From Seonamhaeicola sp. S2-3 (GTDB taxonomy: Bacteria > Bacteroidota > Bacteroidia > Flavobacteriales > Flavobacteriaceae): a DNA stretch of 64,000 nt. Position 1 is the stretch's first letter; the number at the start of each line of letters is the position of its first letter. The notes beneath the pieces are model-generated. The model saw nothing but the letters and a program-made list of their open reading frames with translations. It did no database searches and had not been told where the DNA came from. The position numbers and the translations under genes were made by a program. Shown piece by piece: positions 23,635-32,926 of the stretch. The stretch covers positions 321,001 to 385,000 of the forward strand of contig NZ_CP019389.1 of NCBI RefSeq assembly GCF_001971785.1, given 5' to 3'.

Positions 23635-26600
23635 CTAGTCTTTAATTTCTGAAAGCAATTCACTAACAGCCGCTTGCAATTGAGAATCTTTACCATTTAA
23701 AAAATCATTATATAGTAATTTAACTTCAATATCTGGATTAACCTGTAAATTTTCAGTAGGCCTACCTTCTGCACCAATAGTTGCAATCATTGGTATGCCA
23801 AAAACTATAGTTGGATCTATTTGACGTTCCCACCAAACTGCGGTACCAGTTCCTGGAACTGGCATTCCTACAAGTTTACCTATACCATTTTGTTTGTAGA
23901 TATAAGGAAAAATATAAGCATCACTATAATTAGACTCACTCATAATAACAATGCTAGGCTTGGTCCAACGTGTTAAAGACTCACCCCCTTTTAGCAAATT
24001 ACCTTGAGGTGCTAATTTTAAATATAGAGTACCACTTAAAAACGTATTCAAATCATCATGAAGCCAGCCTCCCCCATTAAATCTTGTATCAACAACAAGG
24101 GCTTTTTTTTCTTTGTTTTTTCCCATAACATTGTCATAAACCTCTCTAAAACTGTCATCATCCATACCTTTAACATGCACATAACCTAATTTACCTCCAC
24201 TTAGAGAATCTACTTTATGTTCCATTATTTTCACCCAACGCTTATACATTAATCTTGCTTGAGTGCTCATAGATACTGGTTTAGTTTTTTCTTCAAATAT
24301 TACATTCCCATCCGTGAGAGTTAACAGTATGTTTTTATTTGTAATGTTATTTAAATATTTATTCCAATTGTCATCAGCTTTTACTTCCTTATTATTAATT
24401 TTTAAAATAACATCACCTCTCTTAACCTTACTATTAGCATTATCTAATGGCCCTCCTGAAAGAACTTCACTGATTTTGATTCCTTCACCTGTATATTTCT
24501 CATCAAACAACAAACCTAATGAAGCTGTTATATCTCCATTTTTAGCTCTATGTGTATATCTTCCTCCTGTATGAGAAGCATTAAGCTCTCCAAGAAGTTC
24601 ACTCAACAATTGCTGAAAGTCATAGTTATTGTTAATATGTGGTAAAAACTTAACATACTCATCATGATACATTTTCCAATCAATACCATGAAGGTTTGGA
24701 TCATAAAACTTCTCCTTTACTTGGCGCCATGCATGTTCAAAAATATATTGACGTTCTCCAGAAGGGTTCAACACCATATCACCATCAATTTTTACTCCTG
24801 TAATTTTTCCACTCTCAGCATCAACTTTAACAAGTTTTCCTTTATTACTTAAAAACAATATTTTATCATCATTACTTATTTGAATACCACTAGGCGACCC
24901 TCCTAATTTTGCTAAAATTTTAGTTTTCTTTGTTCTAGGTTCTGTAACCCAAACATCATATCCTTTTTCAAATTTAGATAAATAGAATAATTTGCTAGCA
25001 TCTTTATTAAGCGCATAACCACTTATATGCGAACTATTTATTGTCAATTTAACTTTACGGTAATCTAAATTATTTAAATTTATTTTTAAATCTTCAACCT
25101 TCTTATCTATTTTGTTTTTTTTGTCTTTTTTAACATCCTTTTCATTTTCTTCTAAATCTTTTTTATCCTTCTCTTCCTGCTCCTTAAATAAGTCATATTC
25201 CTCTTTACTTAGGTTGTAGGTATCAAAAGCCTTTTGGTCAAAGAAAACAGCATATATATCGCTCTCACTACTTCCGTTAACAGCAAGCGATTTCTCACCA
25301 TCACGCGAACTTTTATAAACCATCATTTTCCCATCTAGCGCCCATGTTGCACCACTTTCTCCAAAACCACTATTTACCGGATATATAAATTCACCTGTTC
25401 CATCTGCTTTTAATAAGGCCGTATTAGTATCAAATCCATATCCCTTTTGATCTGAAACAAAAAGCCACTTACTATCTGGACTCCATTGAAATCCCCAGTC
25501 TCCATCTGAATAAGAATAATTATGTCCTTCTGGCAATACTGTAACTTCTTTCTTTGATTCTAAATCTAATACCTTTAAAATATTCCTATCCTTAACATAG
25601 GCTACTTTTTTCCCATCAGGTGAAAATTCAGGCTGATATTCTTCAGACATAGTAGCTATTAATGGCTCAATCTTTACAATTGTGCTTGCATAAAAATAAG
25701 TTTCTTCTGGACGCAAAATTGTTGCTTTATAAATATCCCAACTTGTATCATTCTCACCAGAAAACAACAAGGTTTTACCATCTGGAGACCAATTAATCAT
25801 ACGTTCTTGTTGTGGTGTATTAGTAATACGTTTAGTTCTTGAATCGTCTACACCGGTAACAAAAACTTCTCCTCTATTAACAAAGGCTATTTCTTTACCA
25901 TTTGGGCTAACTTTAAATTCACTTACATCGCTAATATCAATATTTTTAAAAGTTTCGTATGCAGAATCGTCTCTAACTTTAATTGAAAGTTTTTTAGGTT
26001 CACTTCCTTCTGAAATGGTATAAATTTCTCCTTTCCAAGAGAAAGCCATTGTGTTATCCTTTGCTATACTTAAATGCCTAACAGGAAAGTCTTTAAAATT
26101 AGTTAATGCTATTTCATTGTTTGTTTCTAATACTCTTTTATATAGGTTCTGAGTCCCACTTTTTTCATTAAGGTAAAAAACAGATGAGCCATCATTATTA
26201 AAAACAGGTTCTCTATCTTCTCCTTTAAAATCAGAAATTTGCTTATAGGTGTTATTTTTTATATCAAAAATCCAAATATCGCGGGTAACAGAAGACGTAT
26301 GATGTTTTCTAAAATCATCTTCATATCCTTTTCTGTCTTGAAATATTATTTTAGTTCCATCATTGTTATAGTGTGCACTTTCAGCTCCAGCTGCAGAAAC
26401 TAAAATAGGTCTTCCTCCTTGAACTGGGATATTATAGAGATTAAGAAACAATCTAGGAGATGGAAAACGGACACTTGATGCTGGTGCATCTCTTCCACTT
26501 CCAAAAAGAACGTATTTATTATCTATTGTAAAGTCATAAGGAAAATCATTAGCACTATTATAGGTTAGTCTTGTTGGTTTACCCCCTTGCGCAGACATTG

Positions 26601-26873
26601 TATAGACATCAAAATTACCATAACGATCACTTGCAAAAGCAATGGTTTTTCCATCATGACTCCAAACCGGATATCCATCATACGCATCCCCAGTAGTTAT
26701 TGCTACTGCATTACCTCCATTTGCATCAACAGAATACAAATTACCGTGATAGCTAAACACAATAGTTGAACCATCGGGGAAATACTTGGATACCTCAGCC
26801 AATAGGCATCATTTTGACCATTGATGCTTAAATAATTGAGAGCTATTAAAACAAGAATAAAATATTTTTTCAT
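23635..26873 (-). CDS. Tricorn-type S41 protease with N-terminal frameshift
   Basis: A secreted protease of about 1080 residues with two WD40/TolB-like propellers (repeated SPDGK motifs). A Lys/Glu-rich linker near 520-560, a PDZ-like segment (VKRGDVILKINNKEV) and a C-terminal S41 domain with the probable nucleophile Ser in ESNYSDA follow. The long frame is open only from about 26802, but the signal peptide MKKYFILVLIALNYLSINGQ and the start of the first propeller (WLRYPSISP) are encoded in another frame from the ATG at 26873. The frames meet at the G4/C4 run 26776-26779; one extra base there would restore ISPDGSTIVF. Either a real mutation or a homopolymer sequencing error. Confidence 0.88.
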
Positions 26874-27112
26874 CTTTATATCTTAAGTATTGATTGTGAT
26901 TTTACTTGAAAATCTTATGATAATTTAAAAAAGTTAAATTAGATGGTGTGCGTTTAAGTGTTTTTTATAAAATAACAAAAATCATTTTGTTATTTTACTC
27001 TATTTCCTTTTAATATGCTCACTAAAGGCTCAACAATTCACTTTTTAAGATGATAGTCTATTTATGAGCATGAAAGAGAATATTTTTTTGGACTTGTTGC
27101 AAAACAAAAAAT

Positions 27113-28066
27113 TTACTTAAAAAAAGAATCTACAAATTCGTATTTATTGAATACTTGTAAATCTTCAATGCCTTCTCCAACACCAATATACTTTACAGGA
27201 ATTTGAAATTGATCTGAAATACCAATTACTACGCCTCCCTTAGCGGTTCCATCTAATTTGGTAACTGCTAAAGATGTTACTTCGGTGGCTGCTGTAAATT
27301 GTTTAGCTTGTTCAAAAGCATTTTGTCCTGTAGAGCCGTCAAGCACTAATAAAACATCATTTGGAGTATCATCTACCACCTTTTGCATAACACGTTTTAC
27401 TTTGGTAAGCTCATTCATTAAATTTACTTTGTTATGCAAACGTCCTGCAGTATCAATTATAACCACATCGGCATCTTGTTTTACAGCGCTTTGTAAGGTA
27501 TCAAAAGCAACAGATGCAGGGTCACTGCCCATACTTTGTTTTATTATAGGTACATCTACTCTATCTGCCCAAACTTGAAGCTGATCTATAGCTGCTGCTC
27601 TAAAGGTATCTGCTGCACCTAAAACCACTTTTAACCCTTGCTTTTTAAATTGATATGCTAACTTACCAATAGTAGTTGTTTTACCTACCCCGTTAACACC
27701 TACAACCATAATAACGTATGGTTTTTTATCTTGAGGAACTGTAAATTCTGTTTCTTCGCCAATATTGGTTTCACTTAACAAACCAGCTATTTCTTCTCTT
27801 AGAATTTGATTAAGTTCATCTGTACCTAAATATTTATCTTTAGCTACTCGAGCTTCAATACGTTCAATAACTTTTAAAGTGGTATTTACGCCAACATCAC
27901 TAGTTACAAGAATTTCTTCTAAATTATCTAAAACTTCATCATCTACTTTAGATTTTCCGGCTACTGCTTTACTTAATTTACCAAAAAAACTTGTTTTAGA
28001 TTTTTCTAAACCCTTGTCTAGAGTTTCTTTTTTATCTGAAGAAAATATTTTTTTAAAAAGACTCAT
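27113..28066 (-). CDS. ftsY: Signal recognition particle receptor FtsY
   Basis: A 317-residue SRP-receptor GTPase. It has a short charged N-terminus (no long acidic A domain), a helical N domain, then a G domain with GVNGVGKTT (P-loop), DTFRAAA, DTAGR and TKLDGTAKGG. It targets ribosome-nascent chains to the membrane with Ffh. It lies downstream of the rpmB-rpmG-DUF4295 operon but is separated from it by a terminator and a structured element, so it likely has its own promoter in that interval. Confidence 0.97.
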   Translation of the reverse strand: MSLFKKIFSSDKKETLDKGLEKSKTSFFGKLSKAVAGKSKVDDEVLDNLEEILVTSDVGVNTTLKVIERIEARVAKDKYLGTDELNQILREEIAGLLSETNIGEETEFTVPQDKKPYVIMVVGVNGVGKTTTIGKLAYQFKKQGLKVVLGAADTFRAAAIDQLQVWADRVDVPIIKQSMGSDPASVAFDTLQSAVKQDADVVIIDTAGRLHNKVNLMNELTKVKRVMQKVVDDTPNDVLLVLDGSTGQNAFEQAKQFTAATEVTSLAVTKLDGTAKGGVVIGISDQFQIPVKYIGVGEGIEDLQVFNKYEFVDSFFK

Positions 28067-28093
28067 TTTGCTTTAAAACTTAAGTTATTAATT

Positions 28094-28186
28094 GCGTTAG
28101 GGATTGAGGCATTTGTTGAAGCTCTCCCAATTGTAAATTGGGAAGCGACTGCCGAAAGCCCGACCACGCCCAAAGCGTGGTAACGC
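28094..28186. other. Multi-stem structured element upstream of ftsY
   Basis: A closing stem GCGTTA (28094-28099) / TAACGC (28181-28186) encloses two hairpins: CCCAATT-gta-AATTGGG (28126-28142) and ACCACGC-ccaaa-GCGTGGT (28163-28181). The result is a branched fold on either strand. On the minus strand it lies in the leader of ftsY. I recall similar GGGCGTT...CCCTAACGC intergenic elements in other flavobacteria. Whether it is an RNA (for example a flavo-1-type motif) or a DNA repeat is not decidable here. Confidence 0.5.
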
Positions 28187-28260
28187 CCAAATATACATTA
28201 CAAATACTTAACCATATTTTTTATTCTGCCATATTAGCAGATAATCTCTCAAATATAAAC

Positions 28261-28296
28261 ATAAAAAAACTGCTTTCTAAAATTAGAAAGCAGTTT
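28261..28296 (-). terminator. Terminator of the rpmB-rpmG-DUF4295 operon
   Basis: 14-bp stem AAACTGCTTTCTAA / TTAGAAAGCAGTTT (28267-28296). Read on the minus strand it ends in seven T. Confidence 0.92.
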
Positions 28297-28320
28297 GTAT
28301 ATTGTAAGAAAAGCTTGTGT

Positions 28321-28473
28321 TTACTTTTTGTTTAAAAAGTCATTAACTTGGTCTGGAGCCATAATAGACTCTACAAACATATAAGCTCCTGTTTTAGGCG
28401 ATTTAACCATTTTTATAGCTTTAGTTAGCCTTTTTGATCCTGTTTGTAACGATGCTACTGCTTTTTTTGCCAT
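28321..28473 (-). CDS. DUF4295 family small basic protein
   Basis: A 50-residue basic protein, MAKKAVASLQTGSKRLTKAI..., ending in QVNDFLNKK. This is the DUF4295 family, found in Bacteroidota directly after rpmG. It is the third gene of the rpmB-rpmG operon, 7 bp after rpmG. Conservation of place, size and charge suggests a ribosome-associated protein, but no function is established from sequence. Confidence 0.92.
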   Translation of the reverse strand: MAKKAVASLQTGSKRLTKAIKMVKSPKTGAYMFVESIMAPDQVNDFLNKK

Positions 28474-28480
28474 GACTTAA

Positions 28481-28663
28481 TTATTTTATCTCTTTATGAA
28501 CTGTCATACGCTTAAGGATAGGGTTGAATTTTTTAATTTCTAATCTATCTGGCGTATTTTTTTTATTTTTTGTTGTAATGTATCTTGAAGTTCCTGGTAA
28601 TCCAGAAGCTTTATGCTCAGTACATTCTAATATCACCTGAATTCTATTGCCTTTCTTTGCCAT
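28481..28663 (-). CDS. rpmG: 50S ribosomal protein L33
   Basis: 60 residues: [18 protein letters not shown] followed by [26 protein letters not shown]-like motifs spread over 20-45. It is the zinc-free (C-) form, as only one Cys (residue 14) is present. It is a structural protein of the large subunit, second in the rpmB-rpmG-DUF4295 operon. Confidence 0.97.
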   Translation of the reverse strand: MAKKGNRIQVILECTEHKASGLPGTSRYITTKNKKNTPDRLEIKKFNPILKRMTVHKEIK

Positions 28664-28688
28664 TTCTTAATACTTTTAAATACAGCTA

Positions 28689-28925
28689 TTATTTTAAAAA
28701 CCCTTTAGCTTTAGCTTCTTTAATTGCTGCAGAAATTCCTATTTTATTAATAGTTTTTAAAGCAGATGTAGAAACTTTTAAAGTTATCCATTTATCTTCT
28801 TCTGGTATGTAAAAACGTTTCTTAACTAAGTTAGCGTTAAATCTGCGCTTAGTTCTATTTAATGCGTGAGACACGTTGTTACCAACCATTGCCTTTTTCC
28901 CTGTAAGTTCACAAACTCTTGACAT
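28689..28925 (-). CDS. rpmB: 50S ribosomal protein L28
   Basis: 78 residues beginning MSRVCELTGKKAMVGNNVSH with the RTKRRFNANL core and the KVSTSALKTI segment of L28. It lacks the additional Cys pairs of zinc-binding L28. First gene of its operon, with a consensus promoter 42-71 bp upstream. Confidence 0.97.
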   Translation of the reverse strand: MSRVCELTGKKAMVGNNVSHALNRTKRRFNANLVKKRFYIPEEDKWITLKVSTSALKTINKIGISAAIKEAKAKGFLK

Positions 28926-28966
28926 TATATATAACTTTAATTTTTTTATTGCTTAAAATCGAGGTG

Positions 28967-28996
28967 CAAATATACAAATTCTTTAGATTATGACAA
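28967..28996 (-). promoter_or_regulatory. Promoter of rpmB-rpmG-DUF4295
   Basis: On the minus strand TTG (complement of 28994-28996), 19 nt, then TATATTTG (complement of 28967-28974): a full consensus match. An inverted repeat TTTAGATT / AATCTAAA overlaps the TTG and may act as a terminator or operator. Confidence 0.82.
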
Positions 28997-29007
28997 TCTA
29001 AATTGTA

Positions 29008-30258
29008 TCAATTTTTAAAAATTTCTTTTAGCAGCATTTCTAAGGCTTTGTTAACTGCTTTATTTATTACTTTTATACGATGATTTCCTAAAGAAAATTT
29101 TTCTGAAAAAACGCCATCTTTACTAGCAATAGCAATAAACACAGTGCCAACATCTGCATCAGACTCCCCTTTTGTAGGGCCTGCATTACCTGTTGTTGCC
29201 ACTGCAAAATCTGAATTAAATAATTTTAAAGCGTTGCTTGCCATAGATTCTGCTACTTGCCCGCTTACCACAGAGTGTTCCTGAATAACTTCTGAAGAAA
29301 CACCTAATACATTCACTTTTGATTCTGTAGAATAAGTTACTACACCGCCGTTAAAATAAGCCGATGCTCCAGAGTGTTTTGTGAATTGACCAGCTAAAGT
29401 GCCGCCTGTACAGCTTTCTGCTATGGCTAAAGTTTTTCCTGTTTTGGTTAGTTGTTTTGCTATAATGATTTCTACAGACCCTTCTTCATCTTCAAAACCA
29501 AAAAACTTATCTTTAATTAATGGTAATAATTTTTTTATCTCTGTATCTACTTTAGCTTCAATATCTTTTTTATTAGATCCTTTAGCAGATAAACGCAGTC
29601 TTACTTTACCTAAATTAGGCAAGTAGGCTAGTTTTATATTTGGAGGTAAAGCCTCTTCCCAGTCTTCAATTCTTGCAGCTAAAGCACTCTCGCCAATACC
29701 ATATACTAAAAGTGTTTTATGTAGTATATAAGGAAAATTGTATTTTTCTTTTAGCTTAGGCACTACTTCGTTTTCCATTAAAGCATCCATTTCATAGGGA
29801 ACTCCCGGAAGTGAAATAAATGTTTTGTTTCCTTTATCAAACCACATACCTGGAGCGGTACCTAGTTTATTCATTAATACCTTAGATTTTGATGGTACTA
29901 AAGCTTGATCTTTATTTACTTGAAGTATTTTATCGCTTACATTGGTTGCCCAAAGCTGTTCTATGTTTTGTAGAACAGCCTGATTTCTAACTAAGGTATC
30001 ATTAAAATATTCTGCTATAGTTTTCTTGGTGATATCATCTTTTGTAGGCCCTAAACCGCCTGTAAGTATAACAATATCGGAATGCTCCTCAGCATCTTTT
30101 AAAGCCTTTAAAATATGGTTTTTATCATCTTGAACTGAGGTTACTTGATAAATAGAAACACCAATTTTATTGAGTTGCTTTGCTATATCAGCAGAATTAG
30201 TATCAATTACCTGACCTATAAGGAGTTCATCGCCAATGGTAATTATCTCTGCTTGCAT
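29008..30258 (-). CDS. cinA: CinA-family nicotinamide-nucleotide amidohydrolase
   Basis: A 416-residue two-domain protein. Residues 1-170 are a MoCF/MogA-like domain (MQAEIITIGDELLIGQ, TGGLGPTKDD), which in CinA hydrolyses ADP-ribose-type nucleotides. Residues about 255-415 are the C-terminal amidohydrolase domain with the AESCTGG motif, which deamidates NMN. Together they recycle pyridine nucleotides. It is followed by rpmB on the same strand but separated from it by that operon's promoter. Confidence 0.95.
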   Translation of the reverse strand: MQAEIITIGDELLIGQVIDTNSADIAKQLNKIGVSIYQVTSVQDDKNHILKALKDAEEHSDIVILTGGLGPTKDDITKKTIAEYFNDTLVRNQAVLQNIEQLWATNVSDKILQVNKDQALVPSKSKVLMNKLGTAPGMWFDKGNKTFISLPGVPYEMDALMENEVVPKLKEKYNFPYILHKTLLVYGIGESALAARIEDWEEALPPNIKLAYLPNLGKVRLRLSAKGSNKKDIEAKVDTEIKKLLPLIKDKFFGFEDEEGSVEIIIAKQLTKTGKTLAIAESCTGGTLAGQFTKHSGASAYFNGGVVTYSTESKVNVLGVSSEVIQEHSVVSGQVAESMASNALKLFNSDFAVATTGNAGPTKGESDADVGTVFIAIASKDGVFSEKFSLGNHRIKVINKAVNKALEMLLKEIFKN

Positions 30259-30261
30259 TCA

Positions 30262-30603
30262 TTATAATTTAAAATCTGACTTTATCTCTACCAATGCCTT
30301 TTCTACGGCATCTACAACTATTTCTAACTGTGGTGTAATATCTTCTCCTTTTTTGGTAAACTTACCCCAATCTTGTACTTCAATTAAGGTATCTAAAACA
30401 CCCAACTCAAATAAGTCTACAGTTGGTTTCATTTTATGTGCAGCTTGATAAGCTTCTGTGTAATCTTCTGCTGCCACGGCTTTTTTTAAGCGCTCTAAAT
30501 CTGGAGCAACTTCTTCTACAAAAGCTTCTGCTAAACTTTTTATAAAATCTTCATCGTTATCTGCTAACTCGCGTACCCTAAATAATTTGTAATGTTGTTC
30601 CAT
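30262..30603 (-). CDS. Hpt-domain phosphotransfer protein
   Basis: A 113-residue helical protein with a single Hpt domain. The phosphorylatable His56 sits in AYQAAHKMKPTVDLF, close to the usual AHxLKGxxxxxG pattern but without the glycine. No kinase or receiver is encoded nearby, so it is an orphan relay component. Stop and start overlap the upstream hydrolase gene by 1 bp, and cinA follows 3 bp later. The cell process it serves cannot be named. Confidence 0.85.
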   Translation of the reverse strand: MEQHYKLFRVRELADNDEDFIKSLAEAFVEEVAPDLERLKKAVAAEDYTEAYQAAHKMKPTVDLFELGVLDTLIEVQDWGKFTKKGEDITPQLEIVVDAVEKALVEIKSDFKL

Positions 30604-31214
30604 TATTTTATTGTTACTGAAAACATTTCTGTGTTTCCTATAAATCCTATTAATTTATCATTAGGAATTACTCTACCAACGCCGGCAGGAGTTCCCGTAA
30701 ATATAATATCTCCTATCTTTAAAGTAAAATATTTTGAGACATATTCTATTATTTCATCAATTTTCCAAAGCATGTGACTTGTATTTCCTTTTTGAACAAT
30801 TTTATCGTTCTTTTTTAAAGAAAATTCAATACTATTAATATCTCCTAGTTCTTCTTTGGGTATCCATTTTCCAACTACAGCGGCTCCGTCAAATGCCTTT
30901 GCTTTTTCCCAAGGCAAGCCTTTTGCTTTTAATTTACTTTGTAAATCTCTGGCTGTAAAGTCTATTCCTAAACCAATTTCATTGTAATATTTATGAGCAA
31001 ATTTTTTATCTATATACTTACCTATTCTATTAATTTTTACTAAAATTTCTACCTCATGGTGGATATCGTTAGAAAAATCGGGGATAAAAAAGGGCTGTTT
31101 TTTTAATAAAATGGCTGAATCTGGCTTTTGAAAAATTACCGGTTCTGATGGTTTTTCATTTTCCAATTCTTCAATATGCTCTGTATAATTACGACCGATA
31201 CAAATTAGTTTCAT
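30603..31214 (-). CDS. Fumarylacetoacetate hydrolase family protein
   Basis: A 203-residue FAH-fold enzyme: MKLICIGRNYTEHIEEL, metal-binding EVEILVKI, GIDFTARDLQ, and GDIIFTGTPAGVG near the end. The size matches the short FAHD1/YcgM type, which includes oxaloacetate decarboxylases and acylpyruvases. It is in a tight run with the exonuclease gene upstream (6 bp) and the Hpt gene downstream (1-bp overlap). Exact substrate is not readable. Confidence 0.9.
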   Translation of the reverse strand: MKLICIGRNYTEHIEELENEKPSEPVIFQKPDSAILLKKQPFFIPDFSNDIHHEVEILVKINRIGKYIDKKFAHKYYNEIGLGIDFTARDLQSKLKAKGLPWEKAKAFDGAAVVGKWIPKEELGDINSIEFSLKKNDKIVQKGNTSHMLWKIDEIIEYVSKYFTLKIGDIIFTGTPAGVGRVIPNDKLIGFIGNTEMFSVTIK

Positions 31215-31220
31215 TTAATT

Positions 31221-31997
31221 TTAAAACAGTTTATTATTGAAACCTCTAAGTTTAATATTGGTTAACACTTTTTTTGTATATAACGGAAAGTCTGCATTTA
31301 ACAGCCACCCAAAATATCCGGGTTCTTTTTCTAATACTTCTGTTACCAATTTTCCTTTGTGTTTACCAAATGAAAAACATTCTTCGCCATCTTTATTATA
31401 TGCTATAAACCCAGCAAAATCTGCAAACTTTTTTCTAGAACTAAATTCTGCTAAAAATTTGGTGTCGTTTTCTAATTCATCATACTTTTCTAATTGTGCT
31501 TTTAATACCTCATAAGTAGCATTTGTATCTGCTTCTGCACTATGGGCATCATCTAAACTTTTATTACAATAAAATTTATAGGCTGCACTTAAAGTACGCT
31601 GTTCCATTTTATGAAATATGGTTTGTACATCTATGGCTTGACGGTTTTTCATATCGAAATCTATGTCGGCTCTTAACATTTCCTCAGCTAATAAAGGGAT
31701 ATCAAATCGGTTAGAATTGAATCCGCCTAAATCTGAGTCTTTTATCATGTTATAGATTTCTTTGGCTAATTCTTTAAAGGTAGGTTTATCTGCAACGTCT
31801 TCATCTGAAATACCATGAATAGCAGTTACTTCTTTAGGAATTGGCATTTCTGGATTTACTAACCATGTTTTGCTTTCTTCCTTCCCGTTAGGGTGTACTT
31901 TAAGAATGGATATTTCTACTATTCTATCATTTGTTATATTAACACCTGTAGTTTCTAAATCGAAAAAACAAATGGGTTTTGTTAGGTTTAATTGCAT
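31221..31997 (-). CDS. DnaQ-like 3'-5' exonuclease with C-terminal DUF3820-like domain
   Basis: A 258-residue DEDD exonuclease. FFDLETTG (Asp13, Glu15), GGFNSNRFDIPLL (third acidic residue) and HSAEADT (His and last Asp, DEDDh type) are all present. After about residue 185 a short separate domain reads FSFGKHKGKLVTEV...YFGWLLNADF, the DUF3820 pattern found in several Bacteroidota exonucleases. It probably trims 3' ends in DNA repair or RNA processing. Not a polymerase subunit: no PolC/DnaE partner nearby. Confidence 0.9.
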   Translation of the reverse strand: MQLNLTKPICFFDLETTGVNITNDRIVEISILKVHPNGKEESKTWLVNPEMPIPKEVTAIHGISDEDVADKPTFKELAKEIYNMIKDSDLGGFNSNRFDIPLLAEEMLRADIDFDMKNRQAIDVQTIFHKMEQRTLSAAYKFYCNKSLDDAHSAEADTNATYEVLKAQLEKYDELENDTKFLAEFSSRKKFADFAGFIAYNKDGEECFSFGKHKGKLVTEVLEKEPGYFGWLLNADFPLYTKKVLTNIKLRGFNNKLF

Positions 31998-31999
31998 GT

Positions 32000-32836
32000 T
32001 TAGTTTCTGTAATTATTTAAAACTTTAATTTCTTTATCAAAGTTAATTTTCATTTCATTCCATTTTTTGGAATTTATCAAATCATCAAAAGTAATATGAT
32101 TTTCACGATATTCTATAAAAAATTCTCCAGATGGTTTAATAATTACATTGTAGCCCCTGCTTTTTTCGTTAAAAAATAGTTTTTTTAACACCCCCCCGTA
32201 ATCTTGAAACCATTTCAATTTTTTTAATTCATTTGGATGCCCATTATTATAATCATAAAAATGAAAAACACTTACTTGTTTATACTTCCTATACCTTCTA
32301 TAACATCTTTTATAAGAGTTTATAAAATCTCTGTAGTTCAAAACATGTTCTTGTTTATAAACTTTTTGATTATTACTTAAATCAATTTTAACACCTCCTA
32401 GTGGATAAGTTATTGTTTTTTGAACTGACTTTATTTCTTGATTTAAGCTATCATAAAGAATAGTAGATGACTTTTTAGGAAATTCAGAAACTGCTCGTAA
32501 AGTATCTATATAATGAATCATCAAAATCCTAGTTGTATCAATTTGATGTCTTAAACTCAAAAGTTGAAATAATTGTTTTTTTGCGTTTGGTAATAATTTT
32601 CCAAAACGATAATTATACTTAATTTCTTGTAACACCAAACTATCTGTATCATACCTTACCCCATGATAAATAGAAGAACTTATCTTAGTTTTAAAAACAT
32701 TAGCTGAAATACTTTTACCATTTTCATCAATGTGTATAACATCTTGTTGTCCAAACAGCATAGGTGAATGCATAATAGCTAACAATACAATAATTAATTT
32801 CAAAAGTTTTATTTCAAAATTGATATTTATAACCAC
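32000..32836 (-). CDS. Hypothetical secreted protein
   Basis: A 278-residue protein with a GTG start and a probable signal peptide (hydrophobic LLKLIIVLLAIMH at about 10-22, cleavage near FGQ-Q). The mature part is basic, with a Tyr/Arg/Lys run (YKRCYRRYRKYK near 185-196), and has no motif I recognise. It is periplasmic or outer-membrane associated by inference. It is last upstream of the exonuclease gene with a 2-bp gap, so probably co-transcribed with it. Confidence 0.65.
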   Translation of the reverse strand: MVININFEIKLLKLIIVLLAIMHSPMLFGQQDVIHIDENGKSISANVFKTKISSSIYHGVRYDTDSLVLQEIKYNYRFGKLLPNAKKQLFQLLSLRHQIDTTRILMIHYIDTLRAVSEFPKKSSTILYDSLNQEIKSVQKTITYPLGGVKIDLSNNQKVYKQEHVLNYRDFINSYKRCYRRYRKYKQVSVFHFYDYNNGHPNELKKLKWFQDYGGVLKKLFFNEKSRGYNVIIKPSGEFFIEYRENHITFDDLINSKKWNEMKINFDKEIKVLNNYRN

Positions 32837-32926
32837 AAGAAATTTAATTTTAGTAAGTTAGATATTTTAAAATAAAATTATAAAACAAAACTCAATAAGA
32901 GTAGATTGCAATCTTTAACTGTTTCA

